DNA of 64,000 bases from Firmicutes bacterium HGW-Firmicutes-15 (GCA_002840245.1 PHAA01000024.1:27135-91134), one strand, 5' to 3'. Numbered from the stretch's first letter, positions 53,902 through 61,938 are shown. Made by a program: numbers and translations. Notes: generated by a model from the letters alone, not told the origin.

Positions 53902-54151
53902 AAGCGCTAAAACATTTAATCGTGTCCATAATGGTGTTGTGCCTTGGTGTCTAGCTGGAGAACACCGAAAAATAGGATTCGATTTATTATACTATTCTCC
54001 AATGAGTATAAATATCCTGCAAAAAGACATGAAGCAGAGGTATGCTCATTTTTATATGCTTTACAACATTGCGGTTTCATTCTAAATAGATTAGTGAGTT
54101 GGTAGAAAATATATATAACTAAGACTATATTTCAATCTCCAAGAGCTTAAT

Positions 54152-54182
54152 TTGACAATTATAACAAATACTCCAATATAAT
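54152..54182 (+). promoter_or_regulatory. Possible sigma-A promoter in a long gene-free gap
   Basis: TTGACA (54152-54157) and TATAAT (54177-54182) are both perfect but 19 bases apart. Together with the hairpin at 54228 they would bound a transcript of about 80 nt. The rest of the 543-base gap (53902-54444) is A/T-rich without a convincing gene. Confidence 0.4.
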
Positions 54183-54227
54183 ATGCAACTATAATTATAT
54201 GTTATAATAAATACAATAAGGTTAAAC

Positions 54228-54267
54228 AAAGTGTCAGTTTTTATTTTCAACAAGCTGACACTTTTTA
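54228..54267 (+). terminator. Intrinsic terminator-like hairpin upstream of hdr operon
   Basis: A perfect 10-bp stem AAAGTGTCAG / CTGACACTTT with a 17-nt loop is followed by TTATT. It lies 178 bases before the hdrC gene. Confidence 0.6.
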
Positions 54268-54332
54268 TTGGGCATAATTGCCGGGCATTTCGTAAATGGC
54301 TGTATAACTGATTTTAAAATATTATTCTAATG

Positions 54333-54348
54333 TTGGCACAAACTTGCA
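54333..54348 (+). promoter_or_regulatory. Sigma-54-like site with 9-base spacing
   Basis: TTGGCACAAACTTGCA matches both sigma-54 half-elements, but only 9 bases lie between GG and GC where 10 are required. It is ~95 bases ahead of the hdr operon. It is either a decayed promoter or a coincidence. Confidence 0.3.
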
Positions 54349-54444
54349 TTATTATAGTGCGAACAGTAATTAAATTTTTTATTTATAAAATATGAACATA
54401 ATAATTACCGGAGTTGAAAAAGTTCTATAAGGAGATGTTACTAA

Positions 54445-55038
54445 ATGCCCAGAGAAAAATACAGCGATAATAATGATGGTCTATATAAAGAGGTTGATAC
54501 TTATAACCTGGTAGAAAACCTGGAAAGCTGTCTAGCCTGTGGTAAATGTGTGGGAAATTGCCCGGTGGCGAGTCTCAGCCCTTCATATAATCCCCGGCAA
54601 ATAATTAGCGATGTTTTATCCGGGAATTCGGAAAAATGGTTAAAGAGCGAGGAAATCTGGCGCTGTTTCTGGTGTGCGGGTTGCGCGACCGTTTGCCCTA
54701 ATGATATTCAATTTCCACTTTTGATGATGCAGTTACGTTACCGGGCTGTAGAAAAAAACTATGGACTAAAACATATAATGCCGTTCAAGCGCTTTGCTCT
54801 AAGAGCCCGGGAGGACGGCCTTACATTTGCACCTTCAGAAAAGGGGCGGGAAAAGATAAAGAGATATCGTAGTAATCTGGGTACTTCCCCTTGGCCAGAG
54901 ATATCTGACCGGGCTAAAGCAGAGTACAAAGAACTTTTTAACCTTACAGGAGCGACTGAACATCTGGAGAAGCTTAGCGATGAGGCTGAAAAACCTGTGA
55001 GCTTTAGCTATACAGAGGGGAGGATTACTAATGACTGA
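54445..55038 (+). CDS. hdrC: Heterodisulfide reductase subunit C-like ferredoxin protein (copy 1)
   Basis: 197 aa cytosolic iron-sulfur protein with two [4Fe-4S] motifs: C29-C32-C35-C39 (CLACGKCVGNCP) and C74-C77-C80-C84 (CFWCAGCATVCP). It passes electrons between HdrA flavin and HdrB. AAGGAG precedes the ATG. It overlaps the next gene by 8 bases and starts the order C-B-A-C-B. Confidence 0.9.
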   Translation: MPREKYSDNNDGLYKEVDTYNLVENLESCLACGKCVGNCPVASLSPSYNPRQIISDVLSGNSEKWLKSEEIWRCFWCAGCATVCPNDIQFPLLMMQLRYRAVEKNYGLKHIMPFKRFALRAREDGLTFAPSEKGREKIKRYRSNLGTSPWPEISDRAKAEYKELFNLTGATEHLEKLSDEAEKPVSFSYTEGRITND

Positions 55039-55975
55039 ACAACGGGTGGTAACACCTGAGGAATTATTCCCGGAGGTACCTGAATCTATCTTCTTATTCC
55101 GTAGTTGTACTGGAAGCATGGAGTACCCAGGTACAGAAAATGCTATCAAAGAAGTTATGAATAAATTGGGAGTTAAAATAGTGATGGACCCTGATCAGAC
55201 CTGCTGCTCGGGTTATCTTTTAACTTGTTCCGTATATAAACCAGAATTATCACTGGCCGTTACGGCTCGCAACTTAGCTATAGTTGAAAAGCAAGACCTG
55301 GATACCTATGTGTTTTGCAATGGCTGTTATGGCTATAATCGGGAATTAGCCCATATTATGAAGCACAATCCTGCCTATATGCAGATGGCTAATGATGTTA
55401 TTGCCAAACAGGGATATAAGTACGAAGGCAAAACCGAAATACATCACGTTCAAGAACTCTGGTGCCGGCTCAAGGACGAGATTGCAGCTAAGGTTGTACA
55501 TTCACTTAAAGGTCTCAAAGTGGGGGTACACTATGGCTGCCACTACTTGGCCCAGCAATATCATATCCTGGACGATGGAGGATATCCAACATTTCATGAG
55601 GAGATTATTGAAGCAATAGGTGGAACTCCAGTGTTCTATAAAGAAAGACAACTTTGCTGTGGGTATTCGGTGGGGAGAGGTATCACTCATAAAGAAGAAA
55701 TGGTACAACCGCACCTGTACAAAAAATTTATGAGTGCCAAAGATGCAGGGGTACAATTGATGACTACCGTTTGTCCTGGATGCAATGTAGGCTTGGATAG
55801 AGAACAACCTAATATAAACAAGCGTTATGAGGATGAATTTAACATCCCGGTTATTGACCTTTCCCAATTAATTGCTCTAGCGCTGGGTGTACCAGTAAAA
55901 AAACTAGGATTTGAAGCTAATACTATCTCTCTGAACGGGATATTAACCAAACTGGGAATTGAGAGGGGAGAGTAA
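55031..55975 (+). CDS. hdrB: Heterodisulfide reductase subunit B-like protein (copy 1)
   Basis: 314 aa with two complete cysteine-rich CCG motifs. These are C26-X31-CC58/59-X36-C96-X2-C99 and C170-X38-CC209/210-X37-C248-X2-C251. Both sets can in principle hold noncubane [4Fe-4S] clusters as in methanogen HdrB, the thiol/disulfide catalytic unit. An extra ~45 residues follow the second motif. No membrane segment. Four bases separate it from hdrA. Confidence 0.88.
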   Translation: MTEQRVVTPEELFPEVPESIFLFRSCTGSMEYPGTENAIKEVMNKLGVKIVMDPDQTCCSGYLLTCSVYKPELSLAVTARNLAIVEKQDLDTYVFCNGCYGYNRELAHIMKHNPAYMQMANDVIAKQGYKYEGKTEIHHVQELWCRLKDEIAAKVVHSLKGLKVGVHYGCHYLAQQYHILDDGGYPTFHEEIIEAIGGTPVFYKERQLCCGYSVGRGITHKEEMVQPHLYKKFMSAKDAGVQLMTTVCPGCNVGLDREQPNINKRYEDEFNIPVIDLSQLIALALGVPVKKLGFEANTISLNGILTKLGIERGE

Positions 55976-55979
55976 GATC

Positions 55980-57026
55980 ATGAAAGATAAAGCAAAGTCT
56001 GCATTGGTAATTGGGGGAGGACTTGCTGGTATGGAGGCAGCTCTGAAGATTGGCCAGGCTGGTTATAATGTCTTTTTGGTAGAAAAGGAAACTGTTTTGG
56101 GGGGAGTTCTAGGACAATTATACAGCAGCTTCCCGCGCTGGGAAAACCCTCAGGATTTATTAAATAATAAAGTCCAAAAAATAGAAAAGTCTAGAGAAAT
56201 AAGCGTACTGACAGGCATGACGGTGAGAAACGCCAACCGCGACGGTAACAGATTCATTGTTGATTTGCAGGCTGAGAAGGGCGATGGAAAACAGATAGTA
56301 GTAGATGCAGTGGTGCTTGCTACTGGTTTTGAACTCTTCGATGCATCCGTGTATGGGGAATATGGTTATGGAGTATATCCTAATGTTATGAATTCCCTGG
56401 AATTTGAGGCCAAGTTGAAAGAATGGGGTTCTGGTGCAGAAAATCCACAACCACCGCAGTCGGTTGCCTTTATTAAATGTGTGGGTTCCAGGGATCGTTC
56501 CAAAGGACATCCTTATTGCTCTAAGATTTGCTGTATGTACACTGCCAAACAGGCGGGTGTGATAAAAGATATGTTCCCGGCTGCAAAATCTTATGTGTTC
56601 TATATGGACTACCGTGCAGCTGGGAAAGACTATGAAGAGTTTGTCCGCTCAGTTATTGAAACTAAACATGTCAGGTATGTAAGAGGTCGTCCTTCCAAGG
56701 TATTACCCGAAAATGGAAGGCTAATTGTAAGAGCCGAAGACACCCTGATGGGTGTGCCTATTGAGGTTGAGGCTGATATGGTAGTTCTAGCGGCTGCTAT
56801 CATACCCCGTCCAGAAACTAAGCAGTTGGCAGTGTTATTTGGTGCCAAAACTGACGAGTATGGTTTTATTGAGCATGAGAACTATAACCCTACTAAAGCT
56901 GGAGATAGAGTGTTTTTTGCTGGGGCATGTGGTTTTGCGGTTGAGACCCAGGGCGCGCAATATCAAGGTGCAGCAGCAGCTTCAGAGGTAGTTGCTCTGT
57001 TCAACCAGGATCAGGGAGGCAAATAG
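55980..57026 (+). CDS. hdrA: Short HdrA-like flavoprotein
   Basis: 348 aa. FAD fold at the start (SALVIGGGLAGMEAALKIGQAGYNV). The HdrA cysteine motif KCVGSRD...YCSKICCMYTAKQA has Cys167, 180, 184 and 185. FAD closure is near FFAGACGFAVETQGAQYQGAAAASEV. It lacks the extra N-terminal and C-terminal ferredoxin domains of methanogen HdrA. ATG 55980 has GAGAGGGGAGAG upstream; an earlier in-frame TTG (55959) lies in the hdrB end. The length and architecture equal the short HdrA of sulfur-oxidiser sHdr complexes. The stop abuts the next ATG. Confidence 0.87.
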   Translation: MKDKAKSALVIGGGLAGMEAALKIGQAGYNVFLVEKETVLGGVLGQLYSSFPRWENPQDLLNNKVQKIEKSREISVLTGMTVRNANRDGNRFIVDLQAEKGDGKQIVVDAVVLATGFELFDASVYGEYGYGVYPNVMNSLEFEAKLKEWGSGAENPQPPQSVAFIKCVGSRDRSKGHPYCSKICCMYTAKQAGVIKDMFPAAKSYVFYMDYRAAGKDYEEFVRSVIETKHVRYVRGRPSKVLPENGRLIVRAEDTLMGVPIEVEADMVVLAAAIIPRPETKQLAVLFGAKTDEYGFIEHENYNPTKAGDRVFFAGACGFAVETQGAQYQGAAAASEVVALFNQDQGGK

Positions 57027-57602
57027 ATGATTGAGAATATTTATAGGCCAATGCGGCTAAATAATACTAGCAGCTCACTTCAGGAGGAAGTGAAAGAAAC
57101 TTGTAATATTGATGTGGAACTATGTATGGAATGTGGTAAGTGCACTGGCGGTTGCTCTAATGCTCATATATTTGATTACACTCCTAGAAAAATAGTGCAG
57201 CTGGTTAAGATGGGAGCAGAAGATACCTTGTTAAATATGGATGCGCTGTGGACTTGCGTTTCTTGCCAGCTATGTGTAGACCGCTGTCCATCAGGGATTA
57301 ATATCCCTCGCATTATGGATTACATGCGGGAGAAGGCCTATAACAAAGGCATAAAGGCACGACGCAGCAATGTGGAATTATTCCACGAGCTAATGTTGGA
57401 TTCGATTCGTAAAACTGGCCGGGTAGCTGAAACCCCACTGCTGTTAAAATTTAATCTTCGTAGCGGACAATATATGAAGGATGCCGCTCTGGGCGGCAGG
57501 ATGTTTTTAAAGGGCAAGTTAAATCCCCTGTCCCCTAGGGTTAAGAAGATCGACCAGGTACGGCGGATGTTTAAAAAAAGCTCAGTAAGCAAGGAGGGAT
57601 GA
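57027..57602 (+). CDS. hdrC: Heterodisulfide reductase subunit C-like protein (copy 2)
   Basis: 191 aa with two [4Fe-4S] motifs, C33-C36-C39-C43 (CMECGKCTGGC, no Pro after the last Cys) and C77-C80-C83-C87 (CVSCQLCVDRCP). It differs strongly from copy 1, so the pair is an old duplication. The start directly follows the hdrA stop, with GGGAGG inside the hdrA end. Confidence 0.9.
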   Translation: MIENIYRPMRLNNTSSSLQEEVKETCNIDVELCMECGKCTGGCSNAHIFDYTPRKIVQLVKMGAEDTLLNMDALWTCVSCQLCVDRCPSGINIPRIMDYMREKAYNKGIKARRSNVELFHELMLDSIRKTGRVAETPLLLKFNLRSGQYMKDAALGGRMFLKGKLNPLSPRVKKIDQVRRMFKKSSVSKEG

Positions 57603-57607
57603 TAATA

Positions 57608-58483
57608 ATGGATATCGCATATTATCCGGGATGTTCTTTGCACTCGATGGCTAAAGAATACGACATATCCACCAAATTAGTCTGTCAGCGTTTAGGTATT
57701 AATTTGCATGAAGTCCCAGATTGGAATTGTTGTGGAGCTACCGCTGCTCATAGCTTGGATCATAAATTATCGGTCAGCCTAAGTGGGCGTAACTTGAGCC
57801 TGGTTGATGATATGAAGCTTAAACAGGTTACTACCCCCTGTGCTGGTTGTTTTAATCGGCTTAAAACGGCTTCTATTGAAATGAAGAGTGATTCAAAGGC
57901 TGCCGAAATGGAAAAGCGATTAGGTGTTTCCTTGGCTGGGGCTAGAAAGGTAGAGGTTGCTCATATCCTGCAAGTAATGATTGAGGAGATTGGTCTACAG
58001 ATCATAAAGGAGAAGGTTGTAAAACCACTTAAGGGGATGAAAGTCGCATCTTATTCAGGTTGCCTTCTTACCCGTCCGCGCTCGATTGTCCAGTTTGACG
58101 ATTCTGAACAACCAATGGTATTGGACAATATCCTGGACGCCTTGGGTGCGGAGCCAGTTAAATGGTCACATAAAGCAGAATGTTGTGGCGGAGGATTTGC
58201 AGCATCAGATACCGATATAGTAGTGGATTTAGGGGGACAGGTTCTGGAAGCAGCCCGGCAAGCGGGTGCTGACGTAATAGTGACTGCTTGCCCAATGTGC
58301 CAGGCAAACCTTGATACTAGACAGGAGATAATTGAAAAGGAAAGGGGTATCAAGTACAACCTTCCCATAGTTTATTATACCCAGTTAATGGGTTTAGCTT
58401 TTGGTTATTCGGCTAGGCAGATGGGATTTAACCGCTTGCTTACCAGGCCTTCAGCCTTATTAGCGACGTGGGGTCTGGCTTAA
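57608..58483 (+). CDS. hdrB: Heterodisulfide reductase subunit B-like protein (copy 2)
   Basis: 291 aa with two intact CCG motifs (counted from ATG 57608): C9-X31-CC41/42-X35-C78-X2-C81 and C152-X39-CC192/193-X34-C228-X2-C231. It begins MDIAYYPGCSLHSMAKEYD, the classical HdrB N-terminus. ATG 57608 is nine bases after GGAGGG; ATG 57599 overlaps the hdrC stop. It closes the hdr operon. Two HdrB units with one HdrA imply a C1B1-A-C2B2 complex. Confidence 0.9.
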   Translation: MDIAYYPGCSLHSMAKEYDISTKLVCQRLGINLHEVPDWNCCGATAAHSLDHKLSVSLSGRNLSLVDDMKLKQVTTPCAGCFNRLKTASIEMKSDSKAAEMEKRLGVSLAGARKVEVAHILQVMIEEIGLQIIKEKVVKPLKGMKVASYSGCLLTRPRSIVQFDDSEQPMVLDNILDALGAEPVKWSHKAECCGGGFAASDTDIVVDLGGQVLEAARQAGADVIVTACPMCQANLDTRQEIIEKERGIKYNLPIVYYTQLMGLAFGYSARQMGFNRLLTRPSALLATWGLA

Positions 58484-58618
58484 TAATCGGTATAAACAGT
58501 CCGGATTGATGGAGCGGTCGATATACAAAGGATATCAAATCAGTTTGGAGTTATTGCAGCTTAAAGATAGGACCCTGCCAACTGGTTGAACAATTATTAC
58601 GGGAGGTGAAAAAAAGAG

Positions 58619-58780
58619 ACTGTATTCCATGCAGGTAATGGCTGTGTCATTGCTAAAGCTCCAGTTACCAATAAAATTATTGCTGCGTCAGGATTTAAGT
58701 CTGCTTTCGTAATGTGCTTGGTTACTCTAATAATTGCTTTAGCTTTCTTTGCTACCCAGAAGGAAAAGACCGCCGATTAA
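58619..58780 (+). pseudogene. C-terminal remnant of a membrane transporter
   Basis: An open frame without a usable start codon encodes ~53 residues ending FATQKEKTAD. It has a loop segment (KAPVTNKIIAASGFKSAFVM) followed by one transmembrane helix (MCLVTLIIALAFFA). The pattern resembles the last helix and tail of a major-facilitator transporter (for example the oxalate/formate-antiporter group). No upstream part is recognisable in 58484-58618. It is probably the scar of a deleted transporter gene. Confidence 0.45.
58639..58654 (+). promoter_or_regulatory. Candidate sigma-54 promoter ahead of CoA-transferase A/B pair
   Basis: TGGCTGTGTCATTGCT: TGGC and TTGCT with the required 10 bases between GG and GC. 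It lies ~200 bases upstream of the gene at 58850, inside the transporter remnant. One such match is expected by chance in a window this size, so the support is moderate at best. Confidence 0.4.
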
Positions 58781-58849
58781 GGTCTATTTTTAGCAAACAG
58801 TATGATTATGACTGGTTATAAGTCTAATTAAATAAAGGAGGGTATTGAA

Positions 58850-59662
58850 ATGCAAAAGAAATTGATGTCACTGTCACAAGCAACTGAACTGATTAAAGAT
58901 GATATGTTGCTGGCATTTGGCGGTAATGCAATGCATCGGAACCCAGTTCTGTTTTCACTAGCCCTATCCCAAAAGCCGTTGAAAGGCCTTAAACTATGCG
59001 GTGCTGCACCGGGTATAGCAACAGACATCATGATGCCCCAAGCTGACACTGCCTATTTTGGCTTTTTTGGGTTGGAAAATGAAGCTGGTCTGGCACCTGG
59101 AATGCGTAAAGCTATGGAGGGAGAGGGCCAGGTTAAAGCAATTGAAGGCTCCTGAACCGCTATGATTAACGCTCTCCGTGCGGGAGCATACGGGATTCCT
59201 TTTATGCCAGTAGCTGGAATGTGGGGAAGCGATTTGGTAGAGATTCGTCCGGAATTCTACAGTGTAATGAAAAGCCCATTTGATGGAACCGATGTTGTTT
59301 GCGTAAAAGCTTTGGTTCCTGATTATGCCATAATTCATGTTCAAGAAGCCGATATTTATGGAAACTGTCGTATTCTGGGACCCAGCTACCAGGATCTTTT
59401 GTTGGCCAGAGCGGCTAAGAAAACAATAATAACCACCGAACGTATAGTAGGGACCTATCGTATGCAGGAAGAACCTAAACTTACGGCCATTCCTCATTTC
59501 CTGGTAGAAGCGGTTGTGGAACTGTCGGGTGGAGCTAAGCCAGGTATCTGTTATCCGGAATACTTGACTGTAGACTGGGCCGATCATAAAGCTTATCAGA
59601 AGGCGGTCAAAGCTGGCGAAGTACCGCAATTTGCGGGAAAAATGTTAGAAGGGAGGCTATAA
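58850..59662 (+). CDS. CoA-transferase-family subunit A (GctA/IpdA-like) with in-frame UGA at codon 102
   Basis: One continuous frame of 271 codons is broken only by TGA at 59153-59155. The first half (101 aa, MQKKLMSLSQATELIKDDMLLAFGGNAMHRNPV) and the second half (TAMINALRAGAYGIPFMPVAGMWGSDL...) join into a normal alpha subunit. No ribosome site precedes the ATG at 59162, although re-initiation is possible. A small hairpin with SECIS-like features follows the UGA at 59171-59187. Options are selenocysteine, another form of UGA recoding, a recent nonsense mutation, or a sequence error. By remembered alignment to Acidaminococcus GctA the position is not catalytic. AAAGGAGGG precedes the first ATG. 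Subunit B follows 2 bases after the stop. Confidence 0.75.
59171..59187 (+). promoter_or_regulatory. SECIS-like hairpin 15 bases after the in-frame UGA
   Basis: GCTCTCCGTGCGGGAGC can fold as GCTC / GAGC, a bulged U, then CC / GG, with apical loop GUGC. A bulged U and a G-U at the loop resemble the E. coli fdhF SECIS. The loop is about 22 nt from the UGA, within the bacterial range. A stem this short can arise by chance. Confidence 0.35.
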
Positions 59663-59664
59663 TA

Positions 59665-60402
59665 ATGGAATATGGCAAACCAGAAATGATGGCAGTAGCT
59701 ATTATTCGCGAGATAAAAACAGGAGACGTAGTATTCCATGGCCTTGCTTCATCAACTCCCATGGTGGCTATGAAAGCGGCTAAGGCATTAGGTATTGAGT
59801 ATACCTATGTAACCTTAAGTGATGGGGTAGACCATGATTGGAGAAATCCTGCTTATGTAGCATCTACTCTTACTGAGAACACTTATACAGGTTCGGTTGC
59901 AGCTTTTGGTTTGGATGAAATATTCGATCTTTTTGCTTCCGGCAAAGGTGATATTGCCTTCCTGTCCTGCCTGCAGATGGATAAGGAAGGCAGAATAGCT
60001 ATGTCATATCTGGGTGGAGATTACGAACATCCTAAGCTTAGAGGGCCGGGCGGTGCAGGCAGTGCTACCCTGACCCCAATAACTCCGAGAACTACTATCT
60101 GGAAACCACAGCATGACAAAAAGACCTTCGTTGAACATGTGGACTTTGCTACTACCTCGCCGGCTCTTGACAAAGAGTTTACGTTGATTACACCTCTCTG
60201 TATTTTCCGGAAACCTGTAGGGGAAAAATATCTGAAATTGGACTGCATTTTCCCCTATACAAGCATAGAAGAAGTCAAAGAAAATACTGGCTGGGTAATT
60301 GATGAAACAGAAGTACCGATTATGGATCCTCCTACTGAAGCAGAATTGGCAGCACTGAAGCGAGTTGACCCCAACAACATCCTTGCTTTCGAGTTTAAAT
60401 AG
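59665..60402 (+). CDS. CoA-transferase-family subunit B (IpdB-like)
   Basis: 245 aa partner of the preceding gene. It has the beta-subunit pattern FGLDEIFDLFASGKGDIAFLSCLQMDKEGRIAMSYLG and the glycine loop GPGGAGSATL, followed by FVEHVDFATTSP. Where GctB-type transferases carry the catalytic Glu (VESG), this protein reads YVTLSDGVDHD, closer to the (T)DGEA of the IpdB hydrolases that lack it. True CoA transfer is therefore uncertain, and a CoA-ester hydrolase or ring-cleaving role is possible. Shine-Dalgarno AGGGAGG. A terminator follows. Confidence 0.82.
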   Translation: MEYGKPEMMAVAIIREIKTGDVVFHGLASSTPMVAMKAAKALGIEYTYVTLSDGVDHDWRNPAYVASTLTENTYTGSVAAFGLDEIFDLFASGKGDIAFLSCLQMDKEGRIAMSYLGGDYEHPKLRGPGGAGSATLTPITPRTTIWKPQHDKKTFVEHVDFATTSPALDKEFTLITPLCIFRKPVGEKYLKLDCIFPYTSIEEVKENTGWVIDETEVPIMDPPTEAELAALKRVDPNNILAFEFK

Positions 60403-60438
60403 ACTTAAACAGGTGAGAGCTAATAATCTAAGATGCCT

Positions 60439-60467
60439 AAAACGGGGTGGTAAAACACTCCGTTTTT
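60439..60467 (+). terminator. Rho-independent terminator after CoA-transferase pair
   Basis: AAACGGGGTG / CACTCCGTTT (one wobble) with a 6-nt loop and T5. Confidence 0.88.
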
Positions 60468-60568
60468 ATTAGTGATTAGACTCTGCACTCACGATAGCTA
60501 TTTAAGATTATTTGCATAACTACATAATAGAGCATAGCCGGCCAATGAATTTATAACCAGGCCAAGTT

Positions 60569-60595
60569 AGAAAAGCCTGAGTTAAATGTAGGCTT
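60569..60595 (-). terminator. Weak terminator for the transglutaminase-like gene
   Basis: On the minus strand AAGCCT / AGGCTT (6 bp) with an 11-nt loop is followed by TTCT, directly after the stop codon at 60597. Confidence 0.4.
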
Positions 60596-60596
60596 C

Positions 60597-61748
60597 TTAT
60601 GGCAAGGGCAACACTATTGCCTTTTGACCTTCGTATTCTTCGGGGAGCTGCCCAATACCCCATCCTTTAGCGGTTGTTTCTACGTAGTAGTATCTTACTC
60701 CGTTGACCATGTAATAAGTGCCGGGCAGCGTATCAGCCCCTTTTAAGCCAACAGCACAGTGATCATCAAAAAAGATCAGCGCGGTCCCATAACCCAATTC
60801 TCGAATTAATGTAGCTACAAGAATGGCCGTATCTTCACAGTCTCCTTCTCGGTCAAATAAGGTTTCTAATGGATATCGCGGATATTCATCAAAGCCTGTT
60901 GAAGCCGAGTCCGAAATATAGGTGAAACTTTGGACAAAAGCAATCACATTGCAAACTATATCATAGTTATCATAGCTAGAATCAGATTCACCATTCTTGA
61001 AACAATTTGCCACTGTTGATAATAATTCCTTTTCACTGGGGGTTGTGTTTATACAATAAGTGTTCAAATAATCCATTCGACTATGATGGGGATGAGCCAT
61101 ATCATGATAACTAGCCAATAGGTCAGTAATGTCTTTTGTAGAAAATTTGGGATCCCATTTCCAATGCTGCGATTTGTAATTCCATTCGTAAGCAGGTATT
61201 ATTCCATCGGCTTCAGTTGTATTATTTACTGGTTTAGACAAGGTATTGTCAAGTATCGAAGGAGTAGTCGGGGGATCGTTTGAGATAATAATTGTCTGAG
61301 CTACAGGGTCCCATTTAGCGCTGGCACCAAATGCTTGAGCCACAAATGCGGCTGGTAACATGGTTCGGTTGGAAGGACCTACTTCCGGAGCTACATCCAT
61401 CGTAATTGTGGCGCCGTTAATAAGAATTAACTTACTGCCAATCTTTAGTTGAACAACTTTGTTGCCCTTCATCAAGGTAACGGTACTATTGGCTCCATCC
61501 CAAATGATATTACTATCGTTAATTCCTAATGCATAGGCAATATAACGAATCGGCATATAGGTTCGATTATCCTTGGCATAAGGAGCTGTATCCATAGTAT
61601 ATGTATTGACGTCAATAGAATAAGAGGTTGAACCTAGTGCGAAAACACTAGTGGACGCAAGTGCAATACTAGGTAAAGCGGCAAGCATTATAAGTGTTAC
61701 TACGATCAGTGGCACCAACCGCCAATTGCTGAATTTTTTATGTATCAT
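60597..61748 (-). CDS. Exported copper-amine-oxidase-N-domain / transglutaminase-like protein
   Basis: 383 aa. The signal peptide ends at ~32 (IALAS). Residues ~40-150 form a Copper_amine_oxidase N-terminal (stalk) domain: YMPIRYIAYALGI, NSTVTLMKGNKVVQLKIGS, RTMLPAAFVAQAFGASAKWD. The C-terminal half is a transglutaminase/cysteine-protease-like domain with the Cys in REGDCEDTAILVATLIRELGY, His in FDDHCAVGLKG and an acidic residue in YYYVETTAKGW. It is probably a surface or wall-associated enzyme. It has no clear operon partner. Confidence 0.85.
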   Translation of the reverse strand: MIHKKFSNWRLVPLIVVTLIMLAALPSIALASTSVFALGSTSYSIDVNTYTMDTAPYAKDNRTYMPIRYIAYALGINDSNIIWDGANSTVTLMKGNKVVQLKIGSKLILINGATITMDVAPEVGPSNRTMLPAAFVAQAFGASAKWDPVAQTIIISNDPPTTPSILDNTLSKPVNNTTEADGIIPAYEWNYKSQHWKWDPKFSTKDITDLLASYHDMAHPHHSRMDYLNTYCINTTPSEKELLSTVANCFKNGESDSSYDNYDIVCNVIAFVQSFTYISDSASTGFDEYPRYPLETLFDREGDCEDTAILVATLIRELGYGTALIFFDDHCAVGLKGADTLPGTYYMVNGVRYYYVETTAKGWGIGQLPEEYEGQKAIVLPLP

Positions 61749-61938
61749 ATTTTAAACCCTCTTTAAGTATTGAAGAAGCTAAGTTCGAAAAAATTCTGGA
61801 ATTGTAAATACTAAAACATACCTTATATTTAATTGGGGAACATGTCTAATGTTACATCTTAGGCAGGGAAAAATAAACCCACCGGCTCATAGAAAAAATA
61901 ATGCTGAATTAATGTGTTTATATAATATCAGAAAGTGT

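Noticed and set aside
54445..58483. Assignment as a bona fide sulfur-oxidising sHdr system
   Set aside because: Gene order and HdrA length agree, but no Hyp gene, lipoate-binding protein, TusA/DsrE or lipoate-assembly gene is in the window, so only the architecture is claimed.
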